Shown: positions 38,020-48,040, counted from the first letter of the stretch. The stretch: DNA of 64,000 nt from Alicyclobacillus pomorum DSM 14955 (GCF_000472905.1 NZ_AXAR01000014.1:169-64168), one strand, 5' to 3'. Made by a program: numbers and translations. The notes: generated by a model from the sequence alone, not told the origin.

Positions 38020-38131
38020 CTGTCCCCCTCCTCACATCGACGTCTCGAGACGCTGGTGATGTGGACATTGCCGGTGGGATCCGCTAGGATAGAATCGCTG
38101 ACGTATCGCCGCAACTTCGGCGACAGCCAAG

Positions 38132-38452
38132 GTGGTGGATTCCCAATTGAACGTTAACAAGTGGCGCAACGCCGCACTGGTGTTCATGTTTGGCGGATTC
38201 TTTGTCATGTATCTTGGCGTGTTCAACAAATCTCTGCTTCCATTGTTGTTGGTCATCGGAAGCTTGGGCGTTGTTGGCGGAATCCTCATATACTTCCGTT
38301 TCGGTCCCGTCAACCAAAGCATTCACGAAACAGAATGTCCGAGGTGTGGGGTCCGCGTGCGTTTGACAGGGCAAACGGACGCCTGCTCTCACTGCGAGCA
38401 ACCACTCCGTCGCACGGAGAGCGGAGAATACGAGCCATATGTCGCGGAGTAA
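38132..38452 (+). CDS. ygzB: YgzB family membrane protein (UPF0295)
   Basis: A 106-residue protein with two N-terminal membrane helices (LVFMFGGFFVMYLGVF, LLPLLLVIGSLGVVGGILIYF) and a cytoplasmic zinc ribbon (ECPRCGVRVRL, DACSHCEQPL). This is the order and size of B. subtilis YgzB. Translation probably begins at GTG 38132 or TTG 38147. Function unknown. Confidence 0.85.
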   Translation: MVDSQLNVNKWRNAALVFMFGGFFVMYLGVFNKSLLPLLLVIGSLGVVGGILIYFRFGPVNQSIHETECPRCGVRVRLTGQTDACSHCEQPLRRTESGEYEPYVAE

Positions 38453-38461
38453 GCGACGCCC

Positions 38462-39208
38462 TCAACCATCCGAGCGGCGACGGCTCCGAGGCTTACGCTG
38501 TTGCGCGTCCTCCTTCAATGGAAACACTTTTTCCTTGAGTTTGCTCTCGTTCTGCAGCAATTTGTAAAACTGACAGAATTGCGAGACAGGACAGATGTCG
38601 CACTTGGGATTTCTCGCTGTGCACACCTGCCGTCCGTGGTGAATCAACCAGTGGTGCGCCTTTGACCACAGTTTCTGAGGAATCCGCTGGCAGATTTGCC
38701 GCTCGGTAATCTCCGGATTCATGCTGTTGGCAATCCCAAGGCGATTGGAAACGCGCTGCACGTGCGTATCCACGGCTAGCGCCGGGATGCCGAACGCGTT
38801 AGACAAGACCACGTTGGCTGTCTTGCGTCCCACACCAGGCAACTGTATGAGTTCCTCCAGCGTTCGCGGGACCTCGCCGTGAAACTTCTCGAGCAACATC
38901 CGACACGCGGCCACAATGTTCTCCGCTTTGGCTCGGTACAATCCTAACTCTTTGATATCTTCTTGTAGTATTTCCGGAGTGGTTGCCGCGTAGTCCTCTG
39001 GACCGCGGTATTTTTTGAAGAGCCGTTCTGTAACCATATTGACACGAGCGTCGGTGCACTGGGCTGACAATATCGTCGCAATCAGCAACTCAAACGGGTT
39101 GCCGAAATGGAGGGCGCATTTGGCGTCCGGATACGCAGCTTCCAGGTGCACCAACAATCTGCGCGTGTTGGCACGAGACATCAGGTTCATCGGTTCCATT
39201 TCCTCCAC
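38462..39208 (-). CDS. nth: Endonuclease III
   Basis: DNA glycosylase/AP lyase removing oxidised pyrimidines. The 248 residues contain the helix-hairpin-helix with catalytic Lys (LPGVGRKTANVV, about 124), catalytic Asp (AVDTHVQRVSNRLG) and the 4Fe-4S ligands CTARNPKCDICPVSQFC. The C-terminal 25 residues are an extra basic tail (QRKPRSRRRS). One of several codons near 39193-39208 is the start. Confidence 0.95.
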   Translation of the reverse strand: MEEMEPMNLMSRANTRRLLVHLEAAYPDAKCALHFGNPFELLIATILSAQCTDARVNMVTERLFKKYRGPEDYAATTPEILQEDIKELGLYRAKAENIVAACRMLLEKFHGEVPRTLEELIQLPGVGRKTANVVLSNAFGIPALAVDTHVQRVSNRLGIANSMNPEITERQICQRIPQKLWSKAHHWLIHHGRQVCTARNPKCDICPVSQFCQFYKLLQNESKLKEKVFPLKEDAQQRKPRSRRRSDG

Positions 39209-39252
39209 TCGGAGAAATATATGAGGTTGTCCACAGAATCATGACGGATGGA

Positions 39253-40710
39253 CTACCTCACCACATGATACCGCGGGTGCTTGGCGCGGGCAAACCAGGC
39301 GTTCACGGCCATTTGTTCTATGAGAACTTCCCGCACCAAAGAAGGGCGGATATCGATGTCCCATCCCCGCTGAAACTCGGGAAACAGCGGAGATAGCCAC
39401 AGGTATTCGCAAGTGACAATGCGGTACGTGTCATCAGGCACGATTTCCTGGCCGCCAACGAAGAGCGACTTGAGAACCCGCTGCGTTGCTCTGTCGTCTG
39501 TGTGCTCGTGAATCACCGCCGTTGCCCCCGCAAGCGCGAGATACCCCACAACGGAGCCGCGAAACCCGTACCCCCTTCCCCGTGCGCAGTAGTAATCCCG
39601 GCGAATCGATTTTTGTACAATGGCTTGCACATCGGATCCCTTCAGGCTCATCAACAACGCGCGCGTCGGCGTGGAACACGCACCAAGCACGTGCCGTCGG
39701 GTCACCACCCCCGGAAGCAAGCTGGCATTCAACGCCCCCGCCATCATGATAGCCATATCGCACGGGTACGCGGACAACAAGGCGTCCGCCAACGCGTTTG
39801 GAAAGAGGGATTCCTCATCAAAGCGGACGGGAAGTGCGCTGTCCAAGGCTGCCACCGGTTTATCGAGCGTCGCGTCAACGTCCGAGAGGTAGCTCTGGTA
39901 CGCGGACAGCATCGCAGTATCCAGCGGATCGTGCGCAGACACGAGAAGCGCCCGGGCGTCGACGGCCAACACTTTGCGATGTACTTCGTCGTACGTAATG
40001 GTGGTGTGTCCAAACGCTTCTCCGTGTTTCCCGGCTTGGAAGATAGCGGTTCCGGCCACAAATTCTGGCTCGTCCATGAAGGTATGCGAGTGTCCGCCGA
40101 GGATGACGTCGATGCCTGGCACGCGCGCCGCCAGTTCTCGGTCGTTCCAAATGCCCAGGTGCGATAGAACCACCACGACGTCACACCCTGCACCTCGCAG
40201 CTCGGCAACCGCTTTTTCAGCACACTCCATGGGCGGTAATGCAGTTGCTGGAAGATGTTCATACGGTTTGTCGTAACTCGGCGTTAACCCAAACACGCCG
40301 ACGCGAACACCACCGCAAGAGTAAATTTTCCAATCCACAAAACCGGGGACCTGTCCACCCCCGGCGTGTCTCAGGTTGGTTCCGAACACGGTGGTCCGCG
40401 ACCGTTGAACGAGCGCATTCCAGTGGTCGTACGGGATAGTCAGTCCTTCGTTGTTTCCAAACACCCATCCATCGTAGCCAAGCGCAGCCAGCATCGCGGC
40501 ATTGATTTCGCCGAGCGTTGCCTCGGTTTCCGGCCGCACTCGGTCCACCGCGTCACCAATGTCAAAGGTGAGGACCGGTTCCCCCGCGTCCGTCAATTCT
40601 TTTCGCAGCGCACGCAAAGCGCGTCCCAACTTCATGTGGTTTTCCAATTGGCTGTGCACGTCATTGCTGTGCAGCAGGTGAATGTTCACAAACTCACCCC
40701 GATTGCTCAT
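39253..40710 (-). CDS. 5'-nucleotidase / metallophosphoesterase (YunD-like)
   Basis: A 485-residue bimetal phosphoesterase. Metal-binding motifs: LLHSNDVHSQLE, LTFDIGDAVDR, WVFGNNEGLT, VVLSHLGIWND and ILGGHSHTFMD; the C-terminal nucleotide-binding domain contains ADALLSAYPCDMAIMMAGALN and DDTYRIVTCEYLW. No signal peptide precedes it, so it is cytoplasmic like YunD. ATG 40710 overlaps the 3' end of the acyl-CoA ligase gene, and a GTG at 40689 is an alternative start. Confidence 0.88.
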   Translation of the reverse strand: MSNRGEFVNIHLLHSNDVHSQLENHMKLGRALRALRKELTDAGEPVLTFDIGDAVDRVRPETEATLGEINAAMLAALGYDGWVFGNNEGLTIPYDHWNALVQRSRTTVFGTNLRHAGGGQVPGFVDWKIYSCGGVRVGVFGLTPSYDKPYEHLPATALPPMECAEKAVAELRGAGCDVVVVLSHLGIWNDRELAARVPGIDVILGGHSHTFMDEPEFVAGTAIFQAGKHGEAFGHTTITYDEVHRKVLAVDARALLVSAHDPLDTAMLSAYQSYLSDVDATLDKPVAALDSALPVRFDEESLFPNALADALLSAYPCDMAIMMAGALNASLLPGVVTRRHVLGACSTPTRALLMSLKGSDVQAIVQKSIRRDYYCARGRGYGFRGSVVGYLALAGATAVIHEHTDDRATQRVLKSLFVGGQEIVPDDTYRIVTCEYLWLSPLFPEFQRGWDIDIRPSLVREVLIEQMAVNAWFARAKHPRYHVVR

Positions 40711-42271
40711 CTCGCAGCGCGCGGCGCAGTATTTTGCCAATGGCCGTCTTTTGAAGATCCGAGCGAAACTCCACGAGTGTCGGAACCTTGTAGGCAGACA
40801 AATACTGACGGCACCACGCCTGAATATCCTCGGCTGTAACCGTATAACCCGGTTTGCAGACGACAAAAGCTTTCACCGTTTCGCCGCGGTAATCATCTGG
40901 CGCGCCAACCACTGCGGCTTCCAACACCGCTGGATGCTTGTACAAAACCTCTTCCACCTCGCGTGGATAGACGTTATATCCGCTGGCAATAATCATGTCC
41001 TTTTTCCGATCCACAATGTACGTGTAGCCGTCTTCGTCCAATTTTGCCATGTCACCGGTGAGCAACCAGCCGTCCACCAGCGTCTCAGCGGTCTCTTCCG
41101 GACGGTTCCAGTAACCTTTCATCACTTGTGGCCCACGGACAGCCAGTTCTCCGATTTCCCCCACCGGCAGCGTGACGCTGCTATCCTTGGGGCTCACAAT
41201 TCGCACGTCCGTGTTGGGCGTGGGCAAGCCGATGCTTCCAGCTCTTCTGCGGTCTGCAGACGGATTGAGGTGCGTGACTGGAGAAGCTTCCGACACCCCG
41301 TATCCCTCCAGGACCGTAGCCCCCGTCAAGGATTCGAACGCTTCCATGACTTGCACGGGCATCGGTGCCCCACCGCTGTTGCAAACACGCAGGCTGGACA
41401 ACGCGTCGGAACCTGGTGGAATGACTTGTGTCAGGGCAACGTACATGGTCGGCACCGCTGGAAACAACGTTGGCCTGTATCGTTCAATCAGCTGCACGAG
41501 CTCGTGCGCATGAAACCGCGGGACGAGCAGCATGGGTATGCCCGTGTAGATTGACAAGTTCATGCACATGGTCAGCGCGTAGACGTGGAACAGAGGAAGT
41601 GCACACACCGTCATGTCGTCTTCAGTGACTCCGCCCGGCAGCATGCTGTACGCCTGCACTGCGTTGGCGACGAGATTTTGATGTGTCAACATCGCCCCTT
41701 TGGGTCGTCCGGTCGTACCGCCGGTGTACTGGAGCACGGCCACCGTTTCGACGGGGTTCAAATCCGCTGGGTCCCCTGGTGCGCGGACCGACGCCAGCCA
41801 GTCGTCAAACCACACATCCCCGACGGGCAACGTACGGTCGGACGGGCCAAACCGAACTGCCACCACTGTTTCTACAGGCAACGTGGAACGCACCTCGTCC
41901 AAGACAGGAAGCGCTTTATCGAATGCAATGACCCATCGACACGCCGAATCCTGCAAAAGATAGGACAACTCGGCCTCCGTGCAGAATGGATTCAACTGCA
42001 CAGCGATAGCTCCGATGCCTGTAATCGCATAAAACGAAATGACGTACTGCGGACAGTTCGGCAACATGATACCGACTCTGTCGCTCGGTTGTACCCCCAA
42101 ATCCCGCAACGCAGCCATCGCTCTGCGTACACTGCCATGCAGCTGCTCGTACGTGCATTCGACACCAGCGAACACCGTCGCCGTACGCGATGGGCGCCGC
42201 TGTGCAGTGTTCGCGAGCATGTCGTACAAACGAAGGGTAGGGATCTCTGCGTGTTCTCCCGTGACGACCAT
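40694..42271 (-). CDS. AMP-forming acyl-CoA synthetase
   Basis: ANL-superfamily ligase of 525 residues that activates a carboxylate as acyl-AMP and then acyl-CoA. Visible: P-loop VLQYTGGTTGRPKGAMLTH (about 182-200), LEGYGVSEASPVTHLNP, LLTGDMAKLDEDGYTYIVDRKKDMIIASGYNVYPREVEE and the catalytic Lys region FRSDLQKTAIGKILRRALR. The sequence best resembles medium/long-chain fatty acid ligases; the substrate is inferred. Probably cotranscribed with the nucleotidase. Confidence 0.9.
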   Translation of the reverse strand: MVVTGEHAEIPTLRLYDMLANTAQRRPSRTATVFAGVECTYEQLHGSVRRAMAALRDLGVQPSDRVGIMLPNCPQYVISFYAITGIGAIAVQLNPFCTEAELSYLLQDSACRWVIAFDKALPVLDEVRSTLPVETVVAVRFGPSDRTLPVGDVWFDDWLASVRAPGDPADLNPVETVAVLQYTGGTTGRPKGAMLTHQNLVANAVQAYSMLPGGVTEDDMTVCALPLFHVYALTMCMNLSIYTGIPMLLVPRFHAHELVQLIERYRPTLFPAVPTMYVALTQVIPPGSDALSSLRVCNSGGAPMPVQVMEAFESLTGATVLEGYGVSEASPVTHLNPSADRRRAGSIGLPTPNTDVRIVSPKDSSVTLPVGEIGELAVRGPQVMKGYWNRPEETAETLVDGWLLTGDMAKLDEDGYTYIVDRKKDMIIASGYNVYPREVEEVLYKHPAVLEAAVVGAPDDYRGETVKAFVVCKPGYTVTAEDIQAWCRQYLSAYKVPTLVEFRSDLQKTAIGKILRRALRDEQSG

Positions 42272-42297
42272 TTTTACACCCCGCCCCCTGTCAATGT

Positions 42298-42867
42298 CTA
42301 TGCGCTCTCACTGCCATCCAATCCTAGTTGTGGCGCGACCTTTGTCACGGCGGAAATGACAAAGGCGATGTGTTCGTCCAGGTCTACGCCAAGTTCCTTC
42401 GCGCCCTGGTAGACGTCCTCCCGACTCACTCCGCGAGCAAACCCCTTGCTTTTCAGCTTCTTCTTGACGCTCTGGACCTCCACGTCAGCCAGGTTCCGCG
42501 TGGATTTGACCATCGCAACGGCCATCACGAAGCCTGATAGTTCATCACACGCAAACAAGGCCTTCGACATCAAGTCGTTGCGCGGAGGGCCGTGGTGACC
42601 GTGCGCCTGAATCGCGTAGATGACGTCCTCCGGATATCCGCGTTCTCTGAGGATTTTGGCCCCAACAACGGTGTGCTCGTCGAGCGATGGGTATTTTTCG
42701 TAGTCGAAGTCGTGCAAGAGGCCAGTGATGCCCCACTTCTCTACGTCTTCGCCAAACTTTTCCGCGTACGCGCGCATCGCAGCCTCGACCGCGTACGCAT
42801 GTCGGCGAAGTGACTCTCCCTCTGTGTATTCGTGCAACAATGCCAAAGCTTCTTCGCGCGTCTTCAC
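42298..42867 (-). CDS. HD-domain hydrolase
   Basis: A 189-residue HD-superfamily protein with metal ligands in ESLRRHAYAVEAAM, GLLHDFDYEKYP (the HD pair) and AIQAHGHHG, followed by SKALFACDELSGFVMAVA. GTG 42867 follows GGAGG and overlaps the yktB stop as GTGA. Predicted phosphohydrolase; substrate unknown. Confidence 0.88.
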   Translation of the reverse strand: MKTREEALALLHEYTEGESLRRHAYAVEAAMRAYAEKFGEDVEKWGITGLLHDFDYEKYPSLDEHTVVGAKILRERGYPEDVIYAIQAHGHHGPPRNDLMSKALFACDELSGFVMAVAMVKSTRNLADVEVQSVKKKLKSKGFARGVSREDVYQGAKELGVDLDEHIAFVISAVTKVAPQLGLDGSESA

Positions 42868-43505
42868 AGCGGTACAACCTCCGATGTCGCCAAACGATAA
42901 AGTGGTATCAGCGTGGAGAAACACGATTGCACGCGCTCGATGAACGCGGCAGGCGCTAGCGATAGCGCTTCTTCGCGGGGAATTCGAATGCCGACGAGCA
43001 GATCCCCCTGCTTCTTCGTAATCAGCCGATCCGCCAGTTGTCCAAGTCGCTCTGGCGTCATATCACGAGTGGGCACCGCTTCTGGACGAGTGTAGTCTGG
43101 GTACCACTCGAAGTCAGGTGGAATCCGCCGTAGCACGTCATCCAAGTGAGCCCTGAGTTGATGGCCGAAATGCGCCCGGTCCGGTGCCTCGTAGATCAGC
43201 CCGAATGTGGCAAACGCATGCGTGGGCCAGACGCCGATTTGAAAGTGCGGATGCTTCTTGTAGCCCCGTTTGTCGGTGCAAAACGCCACCCAGCTGTCTT
43301 TGGGCGGGTTCACCGTGCGGCGGGCGTGCTTCGCCACATGGGCATAGACCGGGGTTCCCAGTAACTCCGACAGATACGTGGAGACGTCTCGACCCAGCTG
43401 CTCCAGTTTCGGGCTCAAATGTGCCTTCAGGGCTTCCATGCGCGATTCCAACCCTGGTATTGCAAAGACGTCGAAGTCCGCTTCCGTAAATCCGCGAAAC
43501 TCCAT
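42864..43505 (-). CDS. yktB: YktB family protein (DUF1054)
   Basis: A 213-residue protein matching the length and patterns of B. subtilis YktB: FRGFTEADFDVFAIPGLESRM at the start, VNPPKDSWVAFCTDKRGYKKHPHFQIGVW (about 65-93) and LYEAPDRAHFGHQL-like (here IYEAPDRAHFGHQL). Function unknown. Translationally coupled to the HD-domain gene. Confidence 0.87.
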   Translation of the reverse strand: MEFRGFTEADFDVFAIPGLESRMEALKAHLSPKLEQLGRDVSTYLSELLGTPVYAHVAKHARRTVNPPKDSWVAFCTDKRGYKKHPHFQIGVWPTHAFATFGLIYEAPDRAHFGHQLRAHLDDVLRRIPPDFEWYPDYTRPEAVPTRDMTPERLGQLADRLITKKQGDLLVGIRIPREEALSLAPAAFIERVQSCFSTLIPLYRLATSEVVPL

Positions 43506-43561
43506 GGTCCGTACTTCCTCCTTTGTCGCGTGTCCACGACGGCGCCATCCAACGCGAATCT

Positions 43562-43579
43562 AGGCGATTTGCAAAATCC
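43562..43579. repeat. Half copy of the GCGATTTGCAAAA repeat
   Basis: AGGCGATTTGCAAAATCCCT matches the left arm of the palindromes at 54270 and 62819; no matching right arm follows. Confidence 0.45.
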
Positions 43580-43621
43580 CTCTCGGACACACGCTTTGTA
43601 TTAAAGGTAGACAACCCTGGG

Positions 43622-44941
43622 TCAACGCGCAAGCGTGGCACCTTGCCTATGCGCTTTACGCTGGACGCGCTGCAGGCGGTGCCGCAAGGATGCCACCACC
43701 GGATGGACGGATGCTTCACTTCCAAGGTCGGGCGATACACTGACCCCCCCGCGGTACACGATGCGGGATTGGACGACCGCTCGTTCCAGTGCCACGGCGG
43801 TCCAATGTTCCGCGAGGGCGTAGTCGCGCTGTCTGTGTTCGTAATACTTTGCCAGCTCTACGGCGGGTTGTACGGACCACGAGTACGCGTGCGCCATGTG
43901 CTCCCACACGCGCGTCGCTTCTGCCCACAATTGGCGGCGCTTCAAGTGCAGGCTGTACAACCAGTGACTTTTCCAGTCCGCATCTGGACATTGCAGCGCC
44001 GCCACAAAACACTTGGCGGCCAAGTCGTACTCTTGCCACTCGTCGTAATACCGCCCGATGGCCACGTGTTCGCTGGAACGCTCGACCGGGAGGTCTCCCG
44101 CGAGGATGGCGGCCAGCGTCACCGTCAACCCCACCAGACTGCAGACGTCCGTGGCGTTGTGCTCGAACACGGGCGCAAGCAACTCGGCGTCTCGCCGGAC
44201 TGCGTACTCGAAGTACCGACCAGGCGCTTCCTTGCCCGGCAGATCATCCGTGCGCACCAAGCCAAGTACCGCTTCCTCCACCGCGCCCAGCGTGACCCGT
44301 TCCAATCGAGCCTTCCATAGTCGGCGGCTTGGATACAATAAGTCGATTTGCCCGAGCTCGGGCTGGCGCATCCGATACATGGTCATGCGGTTTTTCAGTA
44401 GTGGCCAGTCAAACGATTTCCCGTTGAAACTGACGATTTGAACGCCTTCGGTGAAGTGTTTCGACGACAGTTCCTCAAGTAGCGCCGCCTCTCCCCCGTA
44501 ATCCTCGAGAAAGTACTGGTATAAGACCAACTCGTCGCCCTCGATGCGTGCCACGGCGTGCAAAAACGGAATCGTTCCTGCTCCGGTCCCGAGCCCCGTC
44601 GTCTCCGTGTCGTAAAATCGTAAGTTCTCAGCTTCCGCGCAGGGTTGCCGGACAGCGCGGCACAGCACGTCCAACTTGGCGGAAAGGATGTCGCCAAATC
44701 GAACATTCCCGTGCACGGTGAGCAAGTCGTACCGCAACACACGCACCCAACAGCCGGCGCCAGCTCCGCCGCAGGGCTGAAACCCGAGTGGGACCAGTGG
44801 ATGCTCCTCCGCTGGAGGCACCTCAGCGGCGAAAGCGTCCTCTCTGACCGGAGGCTGTGGCGGCGTCGGGGTCCCTTCCACATCCGGTCGCCCCACCGAC
44901 TTTTGAAGGGCTGCCAACCGCTCCTTCAGTGATCTGGCCAT
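43622..44941 (-). CDS. mrfB: DNA repair exonuclease MrfB (YprB)
   Basis: DEDDh-type exonuclease acting with the MrfA helicase on mitomycin-type DNA damage in B. subtilis. The nuclease domain (about 75-275) has FYDTETTGLGTGAGTIPFLHAVARIEGDELVLYQYF (first Asp-Glu), VSFNGKSFDWPLLKNRM and the late HNATDVCSLVGL. A TPR-like helical region follows (DEWQEYDLAAKCFVAALQ, YYEHRQRDYALAEHWTAVAL). Length 439. It lies directly after mrfA. Confidence 0.88.
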   Translation of the reverse strand: MARSLKERLAALQKSVGRPDVEGTPTPPQPPVREDAFAAEVPPAEEHPLVPLGFQPCGGAGAGCWVRVLRYDLLTVHGNVRFGDILSAKLDVLCRAVRQPCAEAENLRFYDTETTGLGTGAGTIPFLHAVARIEGDELVLYQYFLEDYGGEAALLEELSSKHFTEGVQIVSFNGKSFDWPLLKNRMTMYRMRQPELGQIDLLYPSRRLWKARLERVTLGAVEEAVLGLVRTDDLPGKEAPGRYFEYAVRRDAELLAPVFEHNATDVCSLVGLTVTLAAILAGDLPVERSSEHVAIGRYYDEWQEYDLAAKCFVAALQCPDADWKSHWLYSLHLKRRQLWAEATRVWEHMAHAYSWSVQPAVELAKYYEHRQRDYALAEHWTAVALERAVVQSRIVYRGGVSVSPDLGSEASVHPVVASLRHRLQRVQRKAHRQGATLAR

Positions 44942-47215
44942 TTACGCGAACACCTCTTCACTGGATGTCACCGTGCGCAATAGGTCTTGGACGTGGCGTT
45001 TTGCGGCAGGCTCTGTCTGCGGGCCAATGCAGGACGGGCAGCCAGCCTCACACGGGCAATCGGTGACCATTTGCAAGGCCATGTCAAACACATCCTTCGC
45101 CACCCGGAACACGCGTTCCGAAATACCGACCCCGCCCGGATATGCGTCGTACAGGTACAATGTGGGCATCCCGTCCAATACGTCCCGGATTTGCACGGTT
45201 GCATGGACGTCGGACAGTGAACACATGCAAAGCAAGGACGTCGCCTGCTTGAGTGCGTACGCCGCGCCGAGCAGCGCGTTCTCCCACTGGCTGTTGTCAA
45301 ACGGCAGCGCATCCCGCCGCCACTGACACCAGTAGCCCACACTGTGCAATTCTGCTTCTGGCAGGTGAATCTTCCCCCACCCCAGGTTTTCGTGCGTATC
45401 AAATTTAATCTTCTTGAACAGCGTGGCCATCGCGTTCACCATGACTTCTCCCGTTCGGTGCACAGCGACGCCGCTCTTCACGGACGCTTCCTCCAGGACG
45501 TCCAAAACCTGGAGCCGCACCGCCAGTTCCGCATCTGTGTAATAATCCGCTTCCACCGCGCGGACAAACGCCTTGCCGTTCTCCAAATCGAGCCGCTCCA
45601 CCTGGTAGGACTTCGACTGATGCAGGTAAATCGCCTCTTCATGCAGCGTCGTCAGCGCACTGAACCGGTCCGTCTCGCCAATCACCTTGGGCTTCGGCAG
45701 CGTCTCGTCGATGATGACCACATTGTCCTGCGCGGCGCTGCGCAGCGAGATGCTGTGGCTCGGCAACGCGTCAGACATCCAAAAGTAACGGCCGTCGCTT
45801 CCCTGGTGCAAGACCCGGTGTTGAGCCAGGTACTCGAGCAACTCGGACGTGGTTTCCACACCAAAAGACTCATCCGCAGCAAACGGTAGCTCGTACGCCG
45901 CACACTTGACGTGGTCCGCGAGAATGAGCAAGTTTTCCGGGTACAGCCGCGCCGCTTCCGGAGGACTGTCCAACACGGTGCGAGGGTGATTCACAATGTA
46001 TTGGTCCAACGCGGAAGCGTTGGCAATCAGGAGAGACACCGACAGCCCGTGTCTCCTCCCGGCCCGTCCACTCTGCTGGCGAAAGGAAGCGATGGACCCG
46101 GGATAGCCGACGGAAATCGACGCTTCGAGCGATCCGATGTCGACCCCAAGCTCCAATGCGTTCGTGCTCACCACGCCACGAATTTCGCCGGATCTGAGCC
46201 CCCGCTCAATACTCCGCCGCTCCGTGGGTAAGTAGCCCCCGCGGTACCCGAACACCTTGTGTCGGAGGCGCTCAGGAACTCCTTGCTTCCAGTACGACGA
46301 AAGCACTTCGACTTGCGTACGAGCCTTTACAAACGCAATGGTAGATATCCCTTCAGTAATCAGCCGTACGCCCAGTCTGCGGGCTTCCTGCAACGACGAC
46401 TTGCGCAGGCCCAACTGAGGCTGGACAATGGGCGGATTATAGAAAATAGTGTGGCGCTCACCCTGAGGCGCCCCGGACTCAGAGATCACCCGTACCGTCC
46501 TATCAGTCAACTCTCGACCCAATTCCTCCGGGTTGGCCACGGTCGCCGAACTGAGAATGAACTGTGGTTGACTGCCGTAATAGGTGCAGATGCGCGACAG
46601 ACGCCGAATGACATTGGCCACGTGGCTGCCGAACACACCTCGATAAATGTGCGCCTCGTCAATCACTACGTACTTCAGATTCTCGAACAGCCGCAACCAC
46701 TTGGTGTGGTGGGGCAGCATTGCCGCGTGCAACATGTCCGGATTGGTCACCACGATGTGCCCCGCTTCGCGGATTTTCTGGCGGGCATGCACCGGCGTAT
46801 CCCCGTCATACGTGTAGGACTGGACGTTGGTGACGAGGTGTCCTGCCAACTCGTGCAATTCCGCGACCTGGTCCTGCGACAGTGCTTTGGTCGGAAAGAT
46901 GTACAACGCGCGCGCGTTTTCATCCTTGCAGATGGCATCCAGCACCGGCAGGTTGTAACACAACGTCTTTCCGCTCGCAGTCGGGGTGACCACCATGACG
47001 TTCTGCCCCTCGTGCACCGCCTCTATCGCTTCCTGCTGGTGGGAGTACAGCTGCTTGATGCCCTTCTGAGCTAAAGCCGCGCGAACTTGCGGATGCACCC
47101 AATCGGGGATATCGCGGTAGCGAGCCAACCGCGCCGGCGTGATCTCCCAGTGCGTGACCTGCTCCGAAAACGCTGGCGTTCTCCGCCACTCGTCCAATAA
47201 CATTGCTAGTTGCAT
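44942..47215 (-). CDS. mrfA: DEAH-box DNA helicase MrfA (YprA)
   Basis: Superfamily 2 helicase of 757 residues. Motifs: HQQEAIEAVHEG, Walker A VVTPTASGKTLCY, DEAH box YVVIDEAHIYRG, LSSATVANP, and VSTNALELGVDIGSLEASISVGYPGSIASFRQQSGRAGRR. The C-terminal domain carries the four-cysteine cluster CPCEAGCPSC, as in YprA. The next gene, mrfB, starts within 1 nt, so the two form an operon. ATG or TTG start near 47215 with AAAGGGG upstream. Confidence 0.92.
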   Translation of the reverse strand: MQLAMLLDEWRRTPAFSEQVTHWEITPARLARYRDIPDWVHPQVRAALAQKGIKQLYSHQQEAIEAVHEGQNVMVVTPTASGKTLCYNLPVLDAICKDENARALYIFPTKALSQDQVAELHELAGHLVTNVQSYTYDGDTPVHARQKIREAGHIVVTNPDMLHAAMLPHHTKWLRLFENLKYVVIDEAHIYRGVFGSHVANVIRRLSRICTYYGSQPQFILSSATVANPEELGRELTDRTVRVISESGAPQGERHTIFYNPPIVQPQLGLRKSSLQEARRLGVRLITEGISTIAFVKARTQVEVLSSYWKQGVPERLRHKVFGYRGGYLPTERRSIERGLRSGEIRGVVSTNALELGVDIGSLEASISVGYPGSIASFRQQSGRAGRRHGLSVSLLIANASALDQYIVNHPRTVLDSPPEAARLYPENLLILADHVKCAAYELPFAADESFGVETTSELLEYLAQHRVLHQGSDGRYFWMSDALPSHSISLRSAAQDNVVIIDETLPKPKVIGETDRFSALTTLHEEAIYLHQSKSYQVERLDLENGKAFVRAVEADYYTDAELAVRLQVLDVLEEASVKSGVAVHRTGEVMVNAMATLFKKIKFDTHENLGWGKIHLPEAELHSVGYWCQWRRDALPFDNSQWENALLGAAYALKQATSLLCMCSLSDVHATVQIRDVLDGMPTLYLYDAYPGGVGISERVFRVAKDVFDMALQMVTDCPCEAGCPSCIGPQTEPAAKRHVQDLLRTVTSSEEVFA

Positions 47216-47399
47216 GCACCGAAGCCCCTTTCCTCTCTATGAGAGTTCTGCATGAAACAGCGAACTCCTGTTCGCTTGTGGCAGTGAATTCTTCTGTGCG
47301 GACGCAGATTCAAGTTGGACTCTACGATTTTTTTCAATTTCGAGGTCACCTTCTCGAAGTCATGACATAGCATGTTATAGACCCTCTCAACCGGGAATT

Positions 47400-47429
47400 G
47401 TATGAATCTCGTACACCATGGAAATAAAG
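47400..47429 (+). promoter_or_regulatory. Candidate SigF promoter of rsfA
   Basis: GTATG (47400-47404) and GGAAATAAAG (47420-47429), 15 bp apart, resemble the forespore SigF consensus (one mismatch in each). RsfA of B. subtilis is SigF-dependent, which raises the plausibility. Confidence 0.4.
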
Positions 47430-47458
47430 TATAGTACAGACGCGAGGGAGGAATATTC

Positions 47459-48034
47459 GTGCAGAGCGTTGAGAAATGGGTGACAAGGTCAGATGCCTGG
47501 ACTTCGGAGGACGACGAGCGACTGTCATCCATCGTACTAACCCATATCCGTACTGGGAGTACCCAACTACGGGCGTTTGATGAAGCGGCAAACGAACTTG
47601 GCCGCACGGCCGCAGCTTGTGGATACCGTTGGAACGGTGTGTTGCGCAAGGAACTCCGGACTGAGATTGAGTCGGCGAAGCGTGAGCGCAAAGCAGCTCA
47701 AAAGAGCGGCGTCAGTGCATCCCCCGGACGGCGCGCCGCCGTAACCACAACGGTGACATCGTCCGACTCCATGAAAGACGTCATTTTGTTTTTGCAAACG
47801 TATGATATGCAGTACCAAAAGCTCCGGGGCCAAGTCGAGGAGTTGGAACAGGAAAAGGCGCGCCTCGTGGATCGGGTTCGCGAATTGGAGTCCATCGCCG
47901 TGCAGAGTGTGCACGCCGCAGCACCTGCGGAAATTACACCCGAACAACTAGAAGAGGACTCCAAAACGTTGTTTGCCATTATGGAACGAGCGCGCAAATT
48001 ACTTGAGACGGATGGCGCAAAACGCAGCGAATGA
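47459..48034 (+). CDS. rsfA: Prespore-specific regulator, RsfA family
   Basis: A 191-residue regulator with an N-terminal Myb/SANT-like DNA-binding region (DAWTSEDDERLSSIVLTHIR, FDEAANELGRTAAACGYRWNGVLRK, about 11-62) and a long coiled coil (LQTYDMQYQKLRGQVEELEQEKARLVDRVRELE, about 110-142). This is the arrangement of RsfA/YlbO, which tunes forespore gene expression. GTG 47459 follows GAGGGAGGA. Confidence 0.87.
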   Translation: MQSVEKWVTRSDAWTSEDDERLSSIVLTHIRTGSTQLRAFDEAANELGRTAAACGYRWNGVLRKELRTEIESAKRERKAAQKSGVSASPGRRAAVTTTVTSSDSMKDVILFLQTYDMQYQKLRGQVEELEQEKARLVDRVRELESIAVQSVHAAAPAEITPEQLEEDSKTLFAIMERARKLLETDGAKRSE

Positions 48035-48040
48035 CCCGCT